Origin: Rhizorhabdus sp049889055
GTDB lineage: Bacteria; Pseudomonadota; Alphaproteobacteria; Sphingomonadales; Sphingomonadaceae
Direction: 5' to 3'
Length of the DNA stretch: 64,000 bases
NCBI RefSeq assembly: GCF_049889055.1
Contig: NZ_JBLTWO010000001.1
Location: 372,001 to 436,000, forward strand
In this document: positions 1 through 8,162 of the stretch, piece by piece
How positions within the stretch are numbered: the stretch's first letter is position 1
Layout of the letters: each line of letters starts with the position of its first letter
Translations under genes and position numbers: made by a program
Notes under the pieces: model-generated
Seen by the model: only the letters and a program-made list of their open reading frames with translations
Database searches by the model: none
What the model was told of the DNA's origin: nothing

Positions 1-832
1 TCATAGGGCTGATCCCGAAGCGGCGACGGAAGGCGGTCGAAAAGGCCGCCTGCCCGGCAAAGCCGCATGCCCCGGCGATCGTCTTCACCGGCAGGTCATG
101 ACGCTCCTCCAGCATCCGGCGGGCTCGGTCGAAGGTGAACTGCTCGACCCGCTCCATCACCGTGCCGCCCATGCTGGCCTTCCAGGCGCGCATCAGGTGG
201 CGGCGGCTGATCCCGCAGAGATCGGCGAGTTCCCCCAGATCGGGCGGCAGGCGTTCATCATCCTCCAGCCGCGCCTCGATCCGGCGGAGCTGCCAGTCGG
301 CAAGGCCGCCACGCGGTCCTCCCGACTGGCGAATCTCGTCGAAATGCCGCGCCAGCTCGCCGAGCAGCACCATCCCCAGCCCCGCCACGATCGTCTCGCG
401 CGCGATCGAGGGCCGCGCCATCTCGATGCTCAGCCGATCGAGCGTCGCGGCAATGCCCGCCGCCCGCACGTCGACGCAGGAAGCGAGCAACGCATCCTCC
501 AGCCCCGCGCGGAGCCCGGTGAGTTCGGCAAAACGGTCGCGGTCGAAGCGCACGACGATCATCTCGCGCCCGCTGAAGCCATGCGAGCGTACGTGGAGCG
601 GAACCTGCGCCGGCACGACGATCGCCGATCCGAAGCGGGTGAAGCTGCGATGCGAACGCGGCTCTCCGAAGCAGCCGATAGCGGCCTCCTCCCCGGTTCG
701 CGTCATATAGACGATCGAGGGCTCGTCGAGTTCGTGGCAGCGCTCGAACGGGCCGCTGCGATCCTGCACCAGCCGTTCGACCCGCAAATCCGGCAAGGCC
801 ATTTCGACGACGCTGCGATAGTGGCCGTCCAT
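1..832 (-). CDS. AraC-family transcriptional regulator (3' end cut by window edge)
   Basis: The frame stays open to base 1, so the last residues are missing; about 277 codons are visible from an ATG at 832-830, preceded by GGAGGAG. The first ~170 residues look like the loosely conserved ligand-sensing half of AraC proteins. The last ~100 carry the two helix-turn-helix segments, ending in the family signature CGFAGQAAFSTAFRRRFG followed by ISPM. It is divergent from the DUF1214 operon at 956 with a 123-nt shared gap that contains an inverted repeat, so local control of that operon is likely. The effector is unknown; a steroid intermediate is only inferred from the neighbourhood. Confidence 0.88.
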   Translation of the reverse strand, partial: MDGHYRSVVEMALPDLRVERLVQDRSGPFERCHELDEPSIVYMTRTGEEAAIGCFGEPRSHRSFTRFGSAIVVPAQVPLHVRSHGFSGREMIVVRFDRDRFAELTGLRAGLEDALLASCVDVRAAGIAATLDRLSIEMARPSIARETIVAGLGMVLLGELARHFDEIRQSGGPRGGLADWQLRRIEARLEDDERLPPDLGELADLCGISRRHLMRAWKASMGGTVMERVEQFTFDRARRMLEERHDLPVKTIAGACGFAGQAAFSTAFRRRFGISPM

Positions 833-955
833 CCGCTCCTCCGGCTCTTCTCTACGCGTCGCTTTAACGCATATCCGTCCCTGGCTCCATCTGCGTAGCG
901 GTTGCGCGTCTCGCGCTACGCCTTAGCGTAAGAACCCAGAGAGAGGAGCCACAGC
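833..955. promoter_or_regulatory. Divergent promoter region with inverted repeat
   Basis: This gap lies between the leftward AraC gene and the rightward DUF1214 gene. It holds an 8-bp inverted repeat, GCGTAGCG (893-900) and CGCTACGC (914-921), with a 13-nt spacer. It also contains a TGCGTA hexamer (892-897) of the kind that recurs in other gaps of this window. GAGAGGAGCC at 940-949 is the ribosome binding site for the GTG start at 956. The repeat is a plausible operator for the adjacent AraC protein. Confidence 0.5.
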
Positions 956-2188
956 GTGAACCCGATTGCCACCGAAGAACAGGCCCGTTTCGAGCGCGAG
1001 GCGCTTGCCGTCCAGGCCGACCCGCGCATGCAGCAGACCATCGAGGACCGCCGCGCCTACTGGCTCGACAAGGCGCAGCCCTCTCCGGCCATGCGCAGGG
1101 CGTTCGAATGGGCCTATCCGGAGGTCGCCTTCGGCGCGATCCTCTGGTCGCTCAACACCGATCCGCAGCGGCCGGCGGTCGTCACGATCACACGCCTGCC
1201 GCACAAGCTGGGCGACCTCGACATTCCCGGCACCCGCTGGGGCATCGACAATCCCGATTCGGTCTATCGCGTGATCCCGATCGACGGGGCCGAGCGCTAT
1301 GTGATCCGCGGCAGCGTCCCCGATCCGCGCCTGACCGAGAATTATTTCACCCTGTGGAACGCGCATATGGGCACGGTCGACGTGCTCGACGGCAAGTCGC
1401 TCGTCCTCGACGATGAGGGCAATTTCGAGATCTTCGTCGACGCCGACGAGAAGCGCGACCGGGCGAACCATATCCGCTCTTCGCCCGAGGCGGTCGAATT
1501 CTACATCCGCGACGTCGTGGCAGACTGGGCGCGCGAACGACCCAATATGTTGACGATCGAGCGGCTGGGCGGCGCGCCGAAAACGCCCGAACGCAGCTTC
1601 GACCAGAAGGTGGCCGACGCGCAGGCGATGCTCATCCGCAACGTCGACAGCACGATGCGCTGGAACGCACAGGCGACCACCAAGGCCGCCAACGGCTTCG
1701 ACTTCACGATCGACCGCGACAGCGACGGCGCGCTGCGCAACCAGATCTACATCATGGGCCATTTCGACCTGAAGCCCGACGAGGCGCTGGTGATCGAAAT
1801 CGGGCTGGGCGGTGCCGACTATTTCCTCGCGCCCATCACCAATATCTGGGGCACGACCAACGACATCATGCACCGGACGTCGAGCCTGAACCTGACGCAG
1901 GCGGTACGCGACGACCAGGACAGCCTGACATTCGTGGTCTCGGAGCGCGATCCCGGCGTGTGGAACTGGCTCGACCCCTGCGACATGCCCGAAGGCCTGC
2001 TCACCCTGCGCTGGGCCGAGTTCGCCAGTGGCCGGCCGGCCGAAGGCTTCGGCGCGCGCAGTCGCGTGGTGAAGCTCGACCGCCTGCGCGACGAGCTGCC
2101 GGCAGGCACGAAATGGGTCACGCCTGAGGAGCGCCGCCAGCAGCAGCAGGAGCGAGCCGCCTCTTATGCCTGGCGGATCGCGGAGTGA
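956..2188 (+). CDS. DUF1214-type protein, paralog 1 of 3
   Basis: A 410-residue soluble protein with no signal peptide, starting at GTG 956 behind GAGAGGAGCC. The C-terminal half carries the pattern shared by the three paralogs in this window: an EALVIE segment (about residue 278), then a NIW triplet about 18 residues later, then an ERDPG-type turn and LLTLRW. This matches DUF1214/DUF1254-like proteins, whose biochemical role is not established. Its stop overlaps the next gene's GTG start (GTGA), so it is translationally coupled to an SDR, as is true of the other paralogs. A role in steroid catabolism is inferred only from position. Confidence 0.8.
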   Translation: MNPIATEEQARFEREALAVQADPRMQQTIEDRRAYWLDKAQPSPAMRRAFEWAYPEVAFGAILWSLNTDPQRPAVVTITRLPHKLGDLDIPGTRWGIDNPDSVYRVIPIDGAERYVIRGSVPDPRLTENYFTLWNAHMGTVDVLDGKSLVLDDEGNFEIFVDADEKRDRANHIRSSPEAVEFYIRDVVADWARERPNMLTIERLGGAPKTPERSFDQKVADAQAMLIRNVDSTMRWNAQATTKAANGFDFTIDRDSDGALRNQIYIMGHFDLKPDEALVIEIGLGGADYFLAPITNIWGTTNDIMHRTSSLNLTQAVRDDQDSLTFVVSERDPGVWNWLDPCDMPEGLLTLRWAEFASGRPAEGFGARSRVVKLDRLRDELPAGTKWVTPEERRQQQQERAASYAWRIAE

Positions 2189-3024
2189 GCGGCATGCGCA
2201 GCTGGATCATCACCGGATGCTCGACCGGCATCGGCCGGGCCATCGCCACCCACGCCCTGTCGATCGGCGACCGCGTCGCCGTGACAGCGCGGAAAACCAG
2301 CGACGTGGAGGATCTCGTCGCCGCCTATCCCGACCGCGCCATCGCCCTGCCGCTGGACGTGGCTGACCCGGCACAGGTCGAGGCGGCCGTCGCGGAGACG
2401 GAAAAGCGCTTCGGCGCGATCGACGTCCTCGTGAACAATGCCGGCTATGGCTATGTCGCCTCGATCGAGGAGGGTGACGAGGCCGCCGTGAAGGCGATGT
2501 ACGAGGTCAACCTGTTCGGTGCGATCCGGATGATGCAGGCGGTGCTGCCCGGCATGCGCGCGCGCCGGGCGGGGCACATCATCCAGATCTCCTCGCTCGC
2601 CGGTCGTATCAGCAATCCGGCGACCGGCTATTATTCGGGCTCGAAATTCGCGCTGGAGGCGATTTCCGAGGCGCTGTCGCGCGAGGTGGAGGGTCTCGGC
2701 ATCCGCGTCTGCTCGATCGCGGCGGGCATGTTCCGGACGGACTTCTCCGGCCGCTCGCTCAAGACGGGCGAGTCGGGGGTCGCCGATTATGACGACGGCG
2801 TCCACGCCCGGATGCAGCTGGTGAAATCGGTCGACGGACGCCAGCCCGGCGATCCGGCCAAGCTGGCGGCGCTGGTCGCCGCGGTCGCCGACATGTCCTC
2901 CCCGCCGCGCCAGCTGATCGCCGGCCCCGACGCCTATGCCGCCGTCTGCGCGCGCATGGACGAGGTGCGCGCGGCGATGGAAGCGCATCGCGAGCTCAGC
3001 TGCGGGACCAATTTCGACGCCTGA
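2185..3024 (+). CDS. Short-chain dehydrogenase/reductase (classical SDR)
   Basis: A 279-residue NAD(P)-dependent oxidoreductase. The cofactor motif TGCSTGIG lies near residue 11, followed by NNAG, a catalytic SS pair and the YxxxK active site (YSGSK). The likely start is GTG 2185, overlapping the DUF1214 stop; ATG 2194 is an alternative. The substrate is unknown, and a steroid or side-chain hydroxyl is plausible from context. A GC-rich hairpin follows the gene, so it probably closes the first transcription unit. Confidence 0.88.
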   Translation: MSGMRSWIITGCSTGIGRAIATHALSIGDRVAVTARKTSDVEDLVAAYPDRAIALPLDVADPAQVEAAVAETEKRFGAIDVLVNNAGYGYVASIEEGDEAAVKAMYEVNLFGAIRMMQAVLPGMRARRAGHIIQISSLAGRISNPATGYYSGSKFALEAISEALSREVEGLGIRVCSIAAGMFRTDFSGRSLKTGESGVADYDDGVHARMQLVKSVDGRQPGDPAKLAALVAAVADMSSPPRQLIAGPDAYAAVCARMDEVRAAMEAHRELSCGTNFDA

Positions 3025-3036
3025 CGACAGGATGTT

Positions 3037-3065
3037 CCGGCGGGGGCGCAGGACGCTTCCGCCGG
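3037..3065 (+). terminator. Weak hairpin after the SDR gene
   Basis: CCGGCGG (3037-3043) pairs with CCGCCGG (3059-3065) across a 15-nt loop. The following sequence is only moderately T-rich, so this may be an attenuator rather than a full terminator. It separates the DUF1214-SDR pair from the dehydratase gene. Confidence 0.35.
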
Positions 3066-3106
3066 CGCTTTCTGCCTCTAGCCAAGCGCGCGATCCTGCT
3101 TTAGCT

Positions 3107-3131
3107 TCTGCGCACACAATATAAGCGCAGA
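3107..3131. promoter_or_regulatory. Inverted repeat upstream of the BaiE-type dehydratase
   Basis: TCTGCGC (3107-3113) and GCGCAGA (3125-3131) form a perfect 7-bp inverted repeat with an 11-nt AT-rich spacer. It is followed by a TACGCA hexamer (3133-3138) and the ribosome binding site. The position just upstream of the GTG start fits an operator that gives the dehydratase gene its own control. Confidence 0.45.
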
Positions 3132-3151
3132 TTACGCAAATGGAGGGGTTC

Positions 3152-3691
3152 GTGGCCTATACGCTACAGCAACTGTCGGACCTTGAGGATATCCGCACGG
3201 TAAAGCATCGCTACTTCCGGTCGATCGACACGGCCGATCAGGCGGTTCTGGAGACGCTCTTCACCGACGACGTCTCGGTCGAATATCGCGGCGGCGGCTA
3301 TTTCGTGCAGCTCGAAGGCGCGGCCAAGATGGTCGACTTCCTGATGAACAGCTTCAATGCGAGCGCAGTCGCCATGCACCATGGCCACATGCCCGACATC
3401 ACCCTGATCGGCGACGACGAGGCCGAGGGCATCTGGTATCTCGAGGACATCTTCATCTCGCTCGACCGCAAGGACGTCACGACCGGCACCGCCATCTATC
3501 GCGACCGCTATCGCCGCGTCGACGGCAGGTGGAAGATCGCCCGCACCGAATATGACCGCATCATGGAGGTGGTCCAGCCGCTGACCGATGCGATGCAGAT
3601 CACCGTGCATCATCTGGGCAAGGTCGGCCGCAAGCTCGAAGACTGCAGCGATATCAGCCACCTGATCACCTGGTACGACAAGGCCGCCTGA
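3152..3691 (+). CDS. SnoaL-fold hydroxysteroid dehydratase, BaiE/Hsh2 type
   Basis: A 179-residue protein. I chose GTG 3152, which has GGAGGGG at 3142-3148; the in-frame ATG 3140 has no ribosome binding site. Aligned from memory with Clostridium scindens BaiE, bile acid 7alpha-dehydratase, all five catalytic positions are kept: Tyr21, Asp26 (in YFRSID), His76 (in MHHGHMP), Asp99 (in WYLED) and Arg136. BaiE-type enzymes eliminate water from 7alpha-hydroxy-3-oxo-4-ene steroids; Hsh2 does this in bile-salt-degrading sphingomonads. The family call is strong. The exact substrate is inferred from the surrounding steroid genes. SDR genes flank it on both sides. Confidence 0.82.
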   Translation: MAYTLQQLSDLEDIRTVKHRYFRSIDTADQAVLETLFTDDVSVEYRGGGYFVQLEGAAKMVDFLMNSFNASAVAMHHGHMPDITLIGDDEAEGIWYLEDIFISLDRKDVTTGTAIYRDRYRRVDGRWKIARTEYDRIMEVVQPLTDAMQITVHHLGKVGRKLEDCSDISHLITWYDKAA

Positions 3692-3728
3692 GACGCGGCC
3701 CCGCAAGAAAAATAGGAGAGAATGAACA

Positions 3729-4481
3729 ATGTCAGGACAGTTCGAGGGCAAGGTCGCGCTCGTCACGGGTGCCGGCGGCGGCATCGGCCGCGCCACCGCG
3801 ATCGCCTTTGCCCGTGAAGGCGCGAAAGTCGTCGTGGCGGACCTGCCGGGCCCCGGCGGCGACCAGACCGTCGCGACGATCAAGCAGGCCGGTGGCGAGG
3901 CGAGCTTCATCGCAACCGACGTGTCCGACGAACAGGCGGTCGCTACGCTCGTCGAGGGCACCGTCGCTGCCTATGGCCGCCTGGACATCGCGTTCAACAA
4001 TGCGGGCGTCAATTTCGACGCCGACATCTGGGACAATGCGGAGGCCTTTAACAAGTCGATCGCCATCAACCTGACCGGCGTCGCCTCCTGCATCCGCCAC
4101 GAGGTGCGGCAGATGCTCAAGCAGGGCGGCGGCGGCGCGATCGTCAACACCGCGTCGATCAACGGCATCGTCGGCTCGCCGCAGCCCGGCTATGTCGGAT
4201 CGAAGCATGGCGTGGTCGGGCTCACGCGCTCGGCGGCGCTCGCCTTCGCCAAGGACGGCATCCGCGTGAACGCGGTCTGCCCCGGCGTGGTGCGCACGCC
4301 GATGACCGAGAAGTTCGACAACAACCCCCAGATCAAGGCCGTGATCGAGCAGATGACCCCGCTCGGTCGCTTCGCACAGCCCGAAGAAATAGCCTCGGCC
4401 GTGCTGTTCCTCAGCTCCGAAGCCGCGAGCTTCGTGACGGGTCACCCTCTCGTCGTGGACGGGGGCGCAACCGCGATGTGA
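3729..4481 (+). CDS. Short-chain dehydrogenase/reductase (hydroxysteroid dehydrogenase-like)
   Basis: A 250-residue classical SDR. It shows TGAGGGIG (cofactor glycines), DVSD, NNAG, NTAS with the catalytic Ser, YVGSK (YxxxK) and a PGVVRTPM segment. The start at ATG 3729 follows AGGAGAG (3714-3720) at 8-nt spacing; the ATG at 3722 is out of frame. The sequence resembles the hydroxysteroid dehydrogenases that oxidise ring hydroxyls, and being next to a BaiE-type dehydratase makes a 3- or 7-hydroxysteroid oxidation plausible but unproven. A strong terminator follows directly. Confidence 0.88.
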   Translation: MSGQFEGKVALVTGAGGGIGRATAIAFAREGAKVVVADLPGPGGDQTVATIKQAGGEASFIATDVSDEQAVATLVEGTVAAYGRLDIAFNNAGVNFDADIWDNAEAFNKSIAINLTGVASCIRHEVRQMLKQGGGGAIVNTASINGIVGSPQPGYVGSKHGVVGLTRSAALAFAKDGIRVNAVCPGVVRTPMTEKFDNNPQIKAVIEQMTPLGRFAQPEEIASAVLFLSSEAASFVTGHPLVVDGGATAM

Positions 4482-4489
4482 GGGCGGGC

Positions 4490-4531
4490 GGCGCCGTCGG
4501 TTCGGGGGAATCGACGGCGCCCCCTTTTTTT
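4490..4531 (+). terminator. Rho-independent terminator
   Basis: GGCGCCGTCG (4490-4499) pairs perfectly with CGACGGCGCC (4512-4521), followed by CCC and seven T residues (4525-4531). It ends the rightward 956-4481 genes and abuts the convergent ltp2 stop codon. Confidence 0.92.
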
Positions 4532-5700
4532 CAGGCTTCCGACAATATCAGCCCGCTCGTCGGCACCCCTGTCCCCGCCGTCACCAGCACATGGCCGGGA
4601 CCGGCCACCTGGTTGACCGACGTACCGCGCACCTGCCGCACTGCCTCGGCGATCCCGTTCATGCCGTGGATATAGGCCTCGCCCAGCTGCCCGCCATTGG
4701 TGTTGACCGGCAGGCGGCCGCCGATTTCGATCCCTTCCCTGGCGATGAAGTGCCGCGCCTGCCCGCGCCCGGCGAAGCCGAACGCCTCGAGTTGCGGCAG
4801 CACGAAGGGCGAGAAGTGATCGTACAGGGTCGCGGTCCGGATATCGCCCGGCCCCATCCCCGCCTGCGCGTAGAGCTGCTCGGCGACGAGGTCCATTTCC
4901 GACAGCCGCGCGATGTCCTGCCGATAATAGCTGGTCATCATCTGCTGGTCGTCAGACGCCCCCTGCGCCGCCGCACGGATGATCGCGGGCGGCTGCTTCA
5001 GCTTTGCCGCGCGCGCGGCGCTCGTCACGACGATCGCGACCGCCCCATCCGACTCCTGACAGCAGTCGAGCAGGTGGAGCGGCTCGACGATCCAGCGCGA
5101 CGCCTGATGATCCTCCAGGCTGATCGGCTGCTGGTAGAACCAGGCCGCGGGGTTGTTCGCGGCATGACGGCGGCAGGCGACCGACACGCGGCCGAAATCC
5201 TCCGACGTGGCGCCCGTCTCGTACATGTAGCGCTGCGCAGACATCGCCACCCAGGACGCCGGCGAGATCAGTCCGAACGGGACATAATAGCCATAATGGG
5301 CGGACTCGGCATTGGGCACGGGCGGCGGGGTGTAGCCGGTGCCGAAGCGATATTGCGACCGCTCGTTCATCGCGCGGTAGCAGACCACGACCTCGGCCAC
5401 GCCGGTCGCGACCGCCATCGCGGCCTGCATGATCGGGGCGCAGGCCGCTCCACCGCCATAATGGATGCGGCTGAAGAATTTCAGCTGCCGGCCGCCGATG
5501 TTCCGGAAGACCTCGATCTCCGGATTATTGTCCATCGTGTACGTGCTGAGACCGTCGACCTCGGCGCGGTCGATGCCGGCGTCCTCGAGCGCGCTCAGGA
5601 TCGCCTCGACCGCCAGCCGCAGTTCGGAGCGGCCGCTGTTCTTGGAGAACTCAGTGGCGCCGATTCCGACGATCGCCGCCTTGCCCGCCAGTCCGCTCAT
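4531..5700 (-). CDS. ltp2: Ltp2-like steroid side-chain retro-aldolase (thiolase superfamily)
   Basis: A 389-residue member of the lipid-transfer/SCP-x thiolase family. It is close to M. tuberculosis Ltp2 along its whole length as I recall that sequence, for example FSKNSGRSELRLA, IHYGGGAACA, LLDCCQE, LYDHF and YIHGMNGIAE. Ltp2, with the DUF35 half of ChsH2, cleaves the 17-hydroxy C22-CoA to a 17-ketosteroid and propionyl-CoA. Cys87 and the conserved tyrosines Tyr293 (LYDHF) and Tyr343 (AYIHG) are present. It is the last gene of the nine-gene operon, directly after chsH1. Cytoplasmic. A plain thiolase role is less likely because the C-terminal catalytic Cys/His motifs are replaced. Confidence 0.9.
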   Translation of the reverse strand: MSGLAGKAAIVGIGATEFSKNSGRSELRLAVEAILSALEDAGIDRAEVDGLSTYTMDNNPEIEVFRNIGGRQLKFFSRIHYGGGAACAPIMQAAMAVATGVAEVVVCYRAMNERSQYRFGTGYTPPPVPNAESAHYGYYVPFGLISPASWVAMSAQRYMYETGATSEDFGRVSVACRRHAANNPAAWFYQQPISLEDHQASRWIVEPLHLLDCCQESDGAVAIVVTSAARAAKLKQPPAIIRAAAQGASDDQQMMTSYYRQDIARLSEMDLVAEQLYAQAGMGPGDIRTATLYDHFSPFVLPQLEAFGFAGRGQARHFIAREGIEIGGRLPVNTNGGQLGEAYIHGMNGIAEAVRQVRGTSVNQVAGPGHVLVTAGTGVPTSGLILSEA

Positions 5701-6095
5701 GCCTCGGCTCCCATGTGCAGCGTGACCGTGGCGGAGACATGCTCGCCGATCTGGTTGCGCCCGCTGACCTTGACGTCGACCTCGCGGCCTTCCACCCGGG
5801 CGACTTCGCCCGTCAACCGCATCGTGTCGCCGACGAAATTGGGCGCGCCGAGCCGGATCTCGACCGAGGCGACGCGCGCCGAAGGGCCGCTCCAGTCGGA
5901 CACATAGCGCTGCACCAGACCATTGGTGGTCAGGATGTTCATGAAGATGTCGGGCACCCCGGTCGCCTGCGCGGCCGCCTTGTCATGATGGACATTCTCA
6001 TAATCATTGGTCGCGATGGCGCCTGCGACGATCGCCGAAGCGGTGATCGGGATGGCGAGTTCGGGCAGCGCCTGCCCCACGGCGATGGTCGTCAT
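5697..6095 (-). CDS. chsH1: ChsH1-like MaoC hydratase subunit
   Basis: A 132-residue single hot-dog domain, nearly the length of M. tuberculosis ChsH1. The hydratase dyad Asp31-x4-His36 (DYENVH) is intact, and the segments DIFMNILTTNGLVQRYV and SDWSGPSA match the family closely. With ChsH2 it would hydrate the 17(20)-ene of the C22 steroid acyl-CoA, making the tertiary alcohol that Ltp2 cleaves. The start at ATG 6095 overlaps the chsE1 stop by 4 nt (ATGA), and its own stop overlaps the ltp2 start in the same way. Confidence 0.9.
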   Translation of the reverse strand: MTTIAVGQALPELAIPITASAIVAGAIATNDYENVHHDKAAAQATGVPDIFMNILTTNGLVQRYVSDWSGPSARVASVEIRLGAPNFVGDTMRLTGEVARVEGREVDVKVSGRNQIGEHVSATVTLHMGAEA

Positions 6096-7219
6096 GCGAG
6101 TGCCTCCGTCTGGCCCGAAGCCACCGCTGCGCCGATCGCGGCGAGCATCGGCTGGGCGCCGCCCAGCGTTTCGCCGATCGCGACGGCATCGAGGAAATAG
6201 CGGTGGATCGGATAGGTCACGTCGGCACCCATGCCGCCGTGGAGATGCTGCGCGCTGTGGACGACGCGATGCCCCCCGATCGCCGCCCAATATTTGGCGG
6301 TGGCAATGTCCGCTGCCTGCGGGCGGCCCTGATCGATCTGCCAGGCCGCGAGCAGCGCGGTCGACCGCATCGCCTCGACGTCGATGAAAGCGTCGGCGGC
6401 GCGCTGCTGCACCGCCTGCATCGAACCGAGCGGCTTGCCGAACTGGATGCGCGCGCTCGAATAGGCAGCGGTGCGCTTGAGCGCCTCGGTAGCGACGCCG
6501 ACCTGGCGCAGCGACAAGGCGACCTGCGCGCGCTGGACGAGCGCGGTGACGATCGCCCCACCCTCCTCCACGGTCCCGACGATCGCATTGCCGGACAACG
6601 GCGTGCCCGCGAAGCTGACCATCGCCTGCGGCTCGCCATTGGTGGATCGCTGCCCCTCGATCTTGAGCCCCTTCGCGTTCCGCTCGACGAGGAACAGCGC
6701 CGGTCCGCTATCGGTCCGCGCGGTGACGAGCAGCGCCTGCGCCTGTTCGCCATAGGGCACCGCGACCTTGACGCCGTCGAGGCGCCAGCCATTGCCATCG
6801 GCTGTCGCAGTGACAGCCGGCGCGGTCGGATCGACGCCGCCGACCTCGTCGATCGCGACGCTCAGCAGCGCCTCGCCCGACAGCAGGCGCGGCAGCCACG
6901 CCCACTGGCCGACGGTGCCATGGGCATCGAGCACCCATCCGGCGAGCAGGGTCGGGATCAATGGAATGGGAGCGAGCGTGCGCCCCTGCTCCTCCAGCAG
7001 CAGGCCGAGGTCGATCATGCCGAGCCCCATGCCGCCCGCGGCCTCGGACAGGCCGAGCCCGAGCAGCCCGGCCTCGGCGAGGGTCTTCCACAGCTTGTCG
7101 TCATAGGTCCGGCCGCTGCCGGCGAAGGCGCGCAGCGCGTCGTCGCCGGTGGCGTCGTCGAGGATGCGGGCCGCCAGATCGCGCAGGGCCATCTGGTCTT
7201 CGGAAAGGGTGAAATCCAT
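6092..7219 (-). CDS. chsE1: ChsE1-like (FadE28) acyl-CoA dehydrogenase subunit
   Basis: A 375-residue acyl-CoA dehydrogenase-fold protein. The C-terminal segment QHLHGGMGADVTYPIHRYF is nearly the same as in M. tuberculosis ChsE1 (FadE28). The middle region is shortened and diverged, as is typical of one subunit of the ChsE1-ChsE2 heterotetramer. The complex oxidises 3-oxo-4-pregnene-20-carboxyl-CoA at C17-C20 using FAD. It is followed by chsH1 with a 4-nt overlap and preceded by chsH2 with a 7-nt gap. Its partner is the dehydrogenase at 8162-9334. Confidence 0.87.
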   Translation of the reverse strand: MDFTLSEDQMALRDLAARILDDATGDDALRAFAGSGRTYDDKLWKTLAEAGLLGLGLSEAAGGMGLGMIDLGLLLEEQGRTLAPIPLIPTLLAGWVLDAHGTVGQWAWLPRLLSGEALLSVAIDEVGGVDPTAPAVTATADGNGWRLDGVKVAVPYGEQAQALLVTARTDSGPALFLVERNAKGLKIEGQRSTNGEPQAMVSFAGTPLSGNAIVGTVEEGGAIVTALVQRAQVALSLRQVGVATEALKRTAAYSSARIQFGKPLGSMQAVQQRAADAFIDVEAMRSTALLAAWQIDQGRPQAADIATAKYWAAIGGHRVVHSAQHLHGGMGADVTYPIHRYFLDAVAIGETLGGAQPMLAAIGAAVASGQTEALA

Positions 7220-7226
7220 GAAGTCC

Positions 7227-8162
7227 TCAGGCGAAACGGAAGGCGGGGAGCAGATAGCCGGGTTCGACTTTGACGAAATCGGCGACGACCGGGCGGCCGA
7301 TCGCGATGTCCTCGGGCTTGGCGTCGATCATGTTGGCGACCATGCGGACGCCTTCCTCAAGTTCGACGAGGACGATCGGCAAGGGATAGTCGTAACCCGG
7401 CAGGCGCGGTTGGTGCATGACCACGAAGCTGTGGATCGTGCCGCGCCCGCTGGCCTCGACGATCTCGAAATCGAGCGAACCCGACACTGGATCCATCGGC
7501 CCCGGCGGATGGCGCAGACGGCCCTCGCACGACTGGAACAGCAATTTGCGCTGGGCGATCCCTTCCCAGAAGAAGGCATTGTCATGGGTGATCGCGGGGC
7601 GCGGATGCGGCCAGGCCTTGCCTTCGCCATCGGCAGGTGCGGCGGCCTTGGGCTGGGCCAGGTTCGGCTTGAACTTGAGCACGCGGAAGGTCATCCGGCC
7701 GACCGGCTCACCCTCGACGGTGAAGTCATAGGCCAGCGTCACGAAATGCCCGATACCGAGTGCGGTGCGCTTCTCGTCGGACACGTCCGCCACGGTCGGG
7801 GTGGAGGTGACCACGTCGCCGATCCGAAGATAGCGATGATAATCCTGCCGGACATTGGTCGCGACCACGCCGGTGTAGCCCGCCGCGTCGAACAGCGCGA
7901 GGACCGCCATATTCTCCTCCGCGGTCCGCCCGCCGGGACGATAAGGCGCCATCGCCCATACGTCGAGCATGGCAGGCGGCGCAACGATGCCGGGGTGGCC
8001 GGCGGCGATCGCGGCGGCCTCGTCGAGATAGATGGGGTTGGTGTCGCCCATCGCTTCGCACCAGCGGCGGATCATCGGCAGGTTCACTGCGTCGCGCGCC
8101 ACGGCGGGTTTGTTGGCAGGGCGGCCGACCCACTGACGGGCCTGTTCGAGCAGATCGCTCAT
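7227..8162 (-). CDS. chsH2: ChsH2-like MaoC-DUF35 fusion subunit with degenerate zinc ribbon
   Basis: A 311-residue protein with a MaoC-like N-terminal domain (about 1-165) joined to a DUF35 OB-fold (about 195-311), the architecture and length of M. tuberculosis ChsH2. The hydratase His is replaced (Asp40-x4-Tyr45), as expected for the non-catalytic half. The DUF35 zinc ribbon is unusual: only Cys212 remains of the usual four cysteines, while the flanking RHPPGPM motif is intact. The N-terminal half should pair with ChsH1 and the DUF35 half with Ltp2. Its start overlaps the chsE2 stop (TGATG). Confidence 0.88.
   Translation of the reverse strand: MSDLLEQARQWVGRPANKPAVARDAVNLPMIRRWCEAMGDTNPIYLDEAAAIAAGHPGIVAPPAMLDVWAMAPYRPGGRTAEENMAVLALFDAAGYTGVVATNVRQDYHRYLRIGDVVTSTPTVADVSDEKRTALGIGHFVTLAYDFTVEGEPVGRMTFRVLKFKPNLAQPKAAAPADGEGKAWPHPRPAITHDNAFFWEGIAQRKLLFQSCEGRLRHPPGPMDPVSGSLDFEIVEASGRGTIHSFVVMHQPRLPGYDYPLPIVLVELEEGVRMVANMIDAKPEDIAIGRPVVADFVKVEPGYLLPAFRFA

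Noticed and set aside
98..898. Plus-strand open frame opposite the first AraC gene
   Set aside because: No domain, and the minus-strand frame carries the full AraC signature with a good ribosome binding site.
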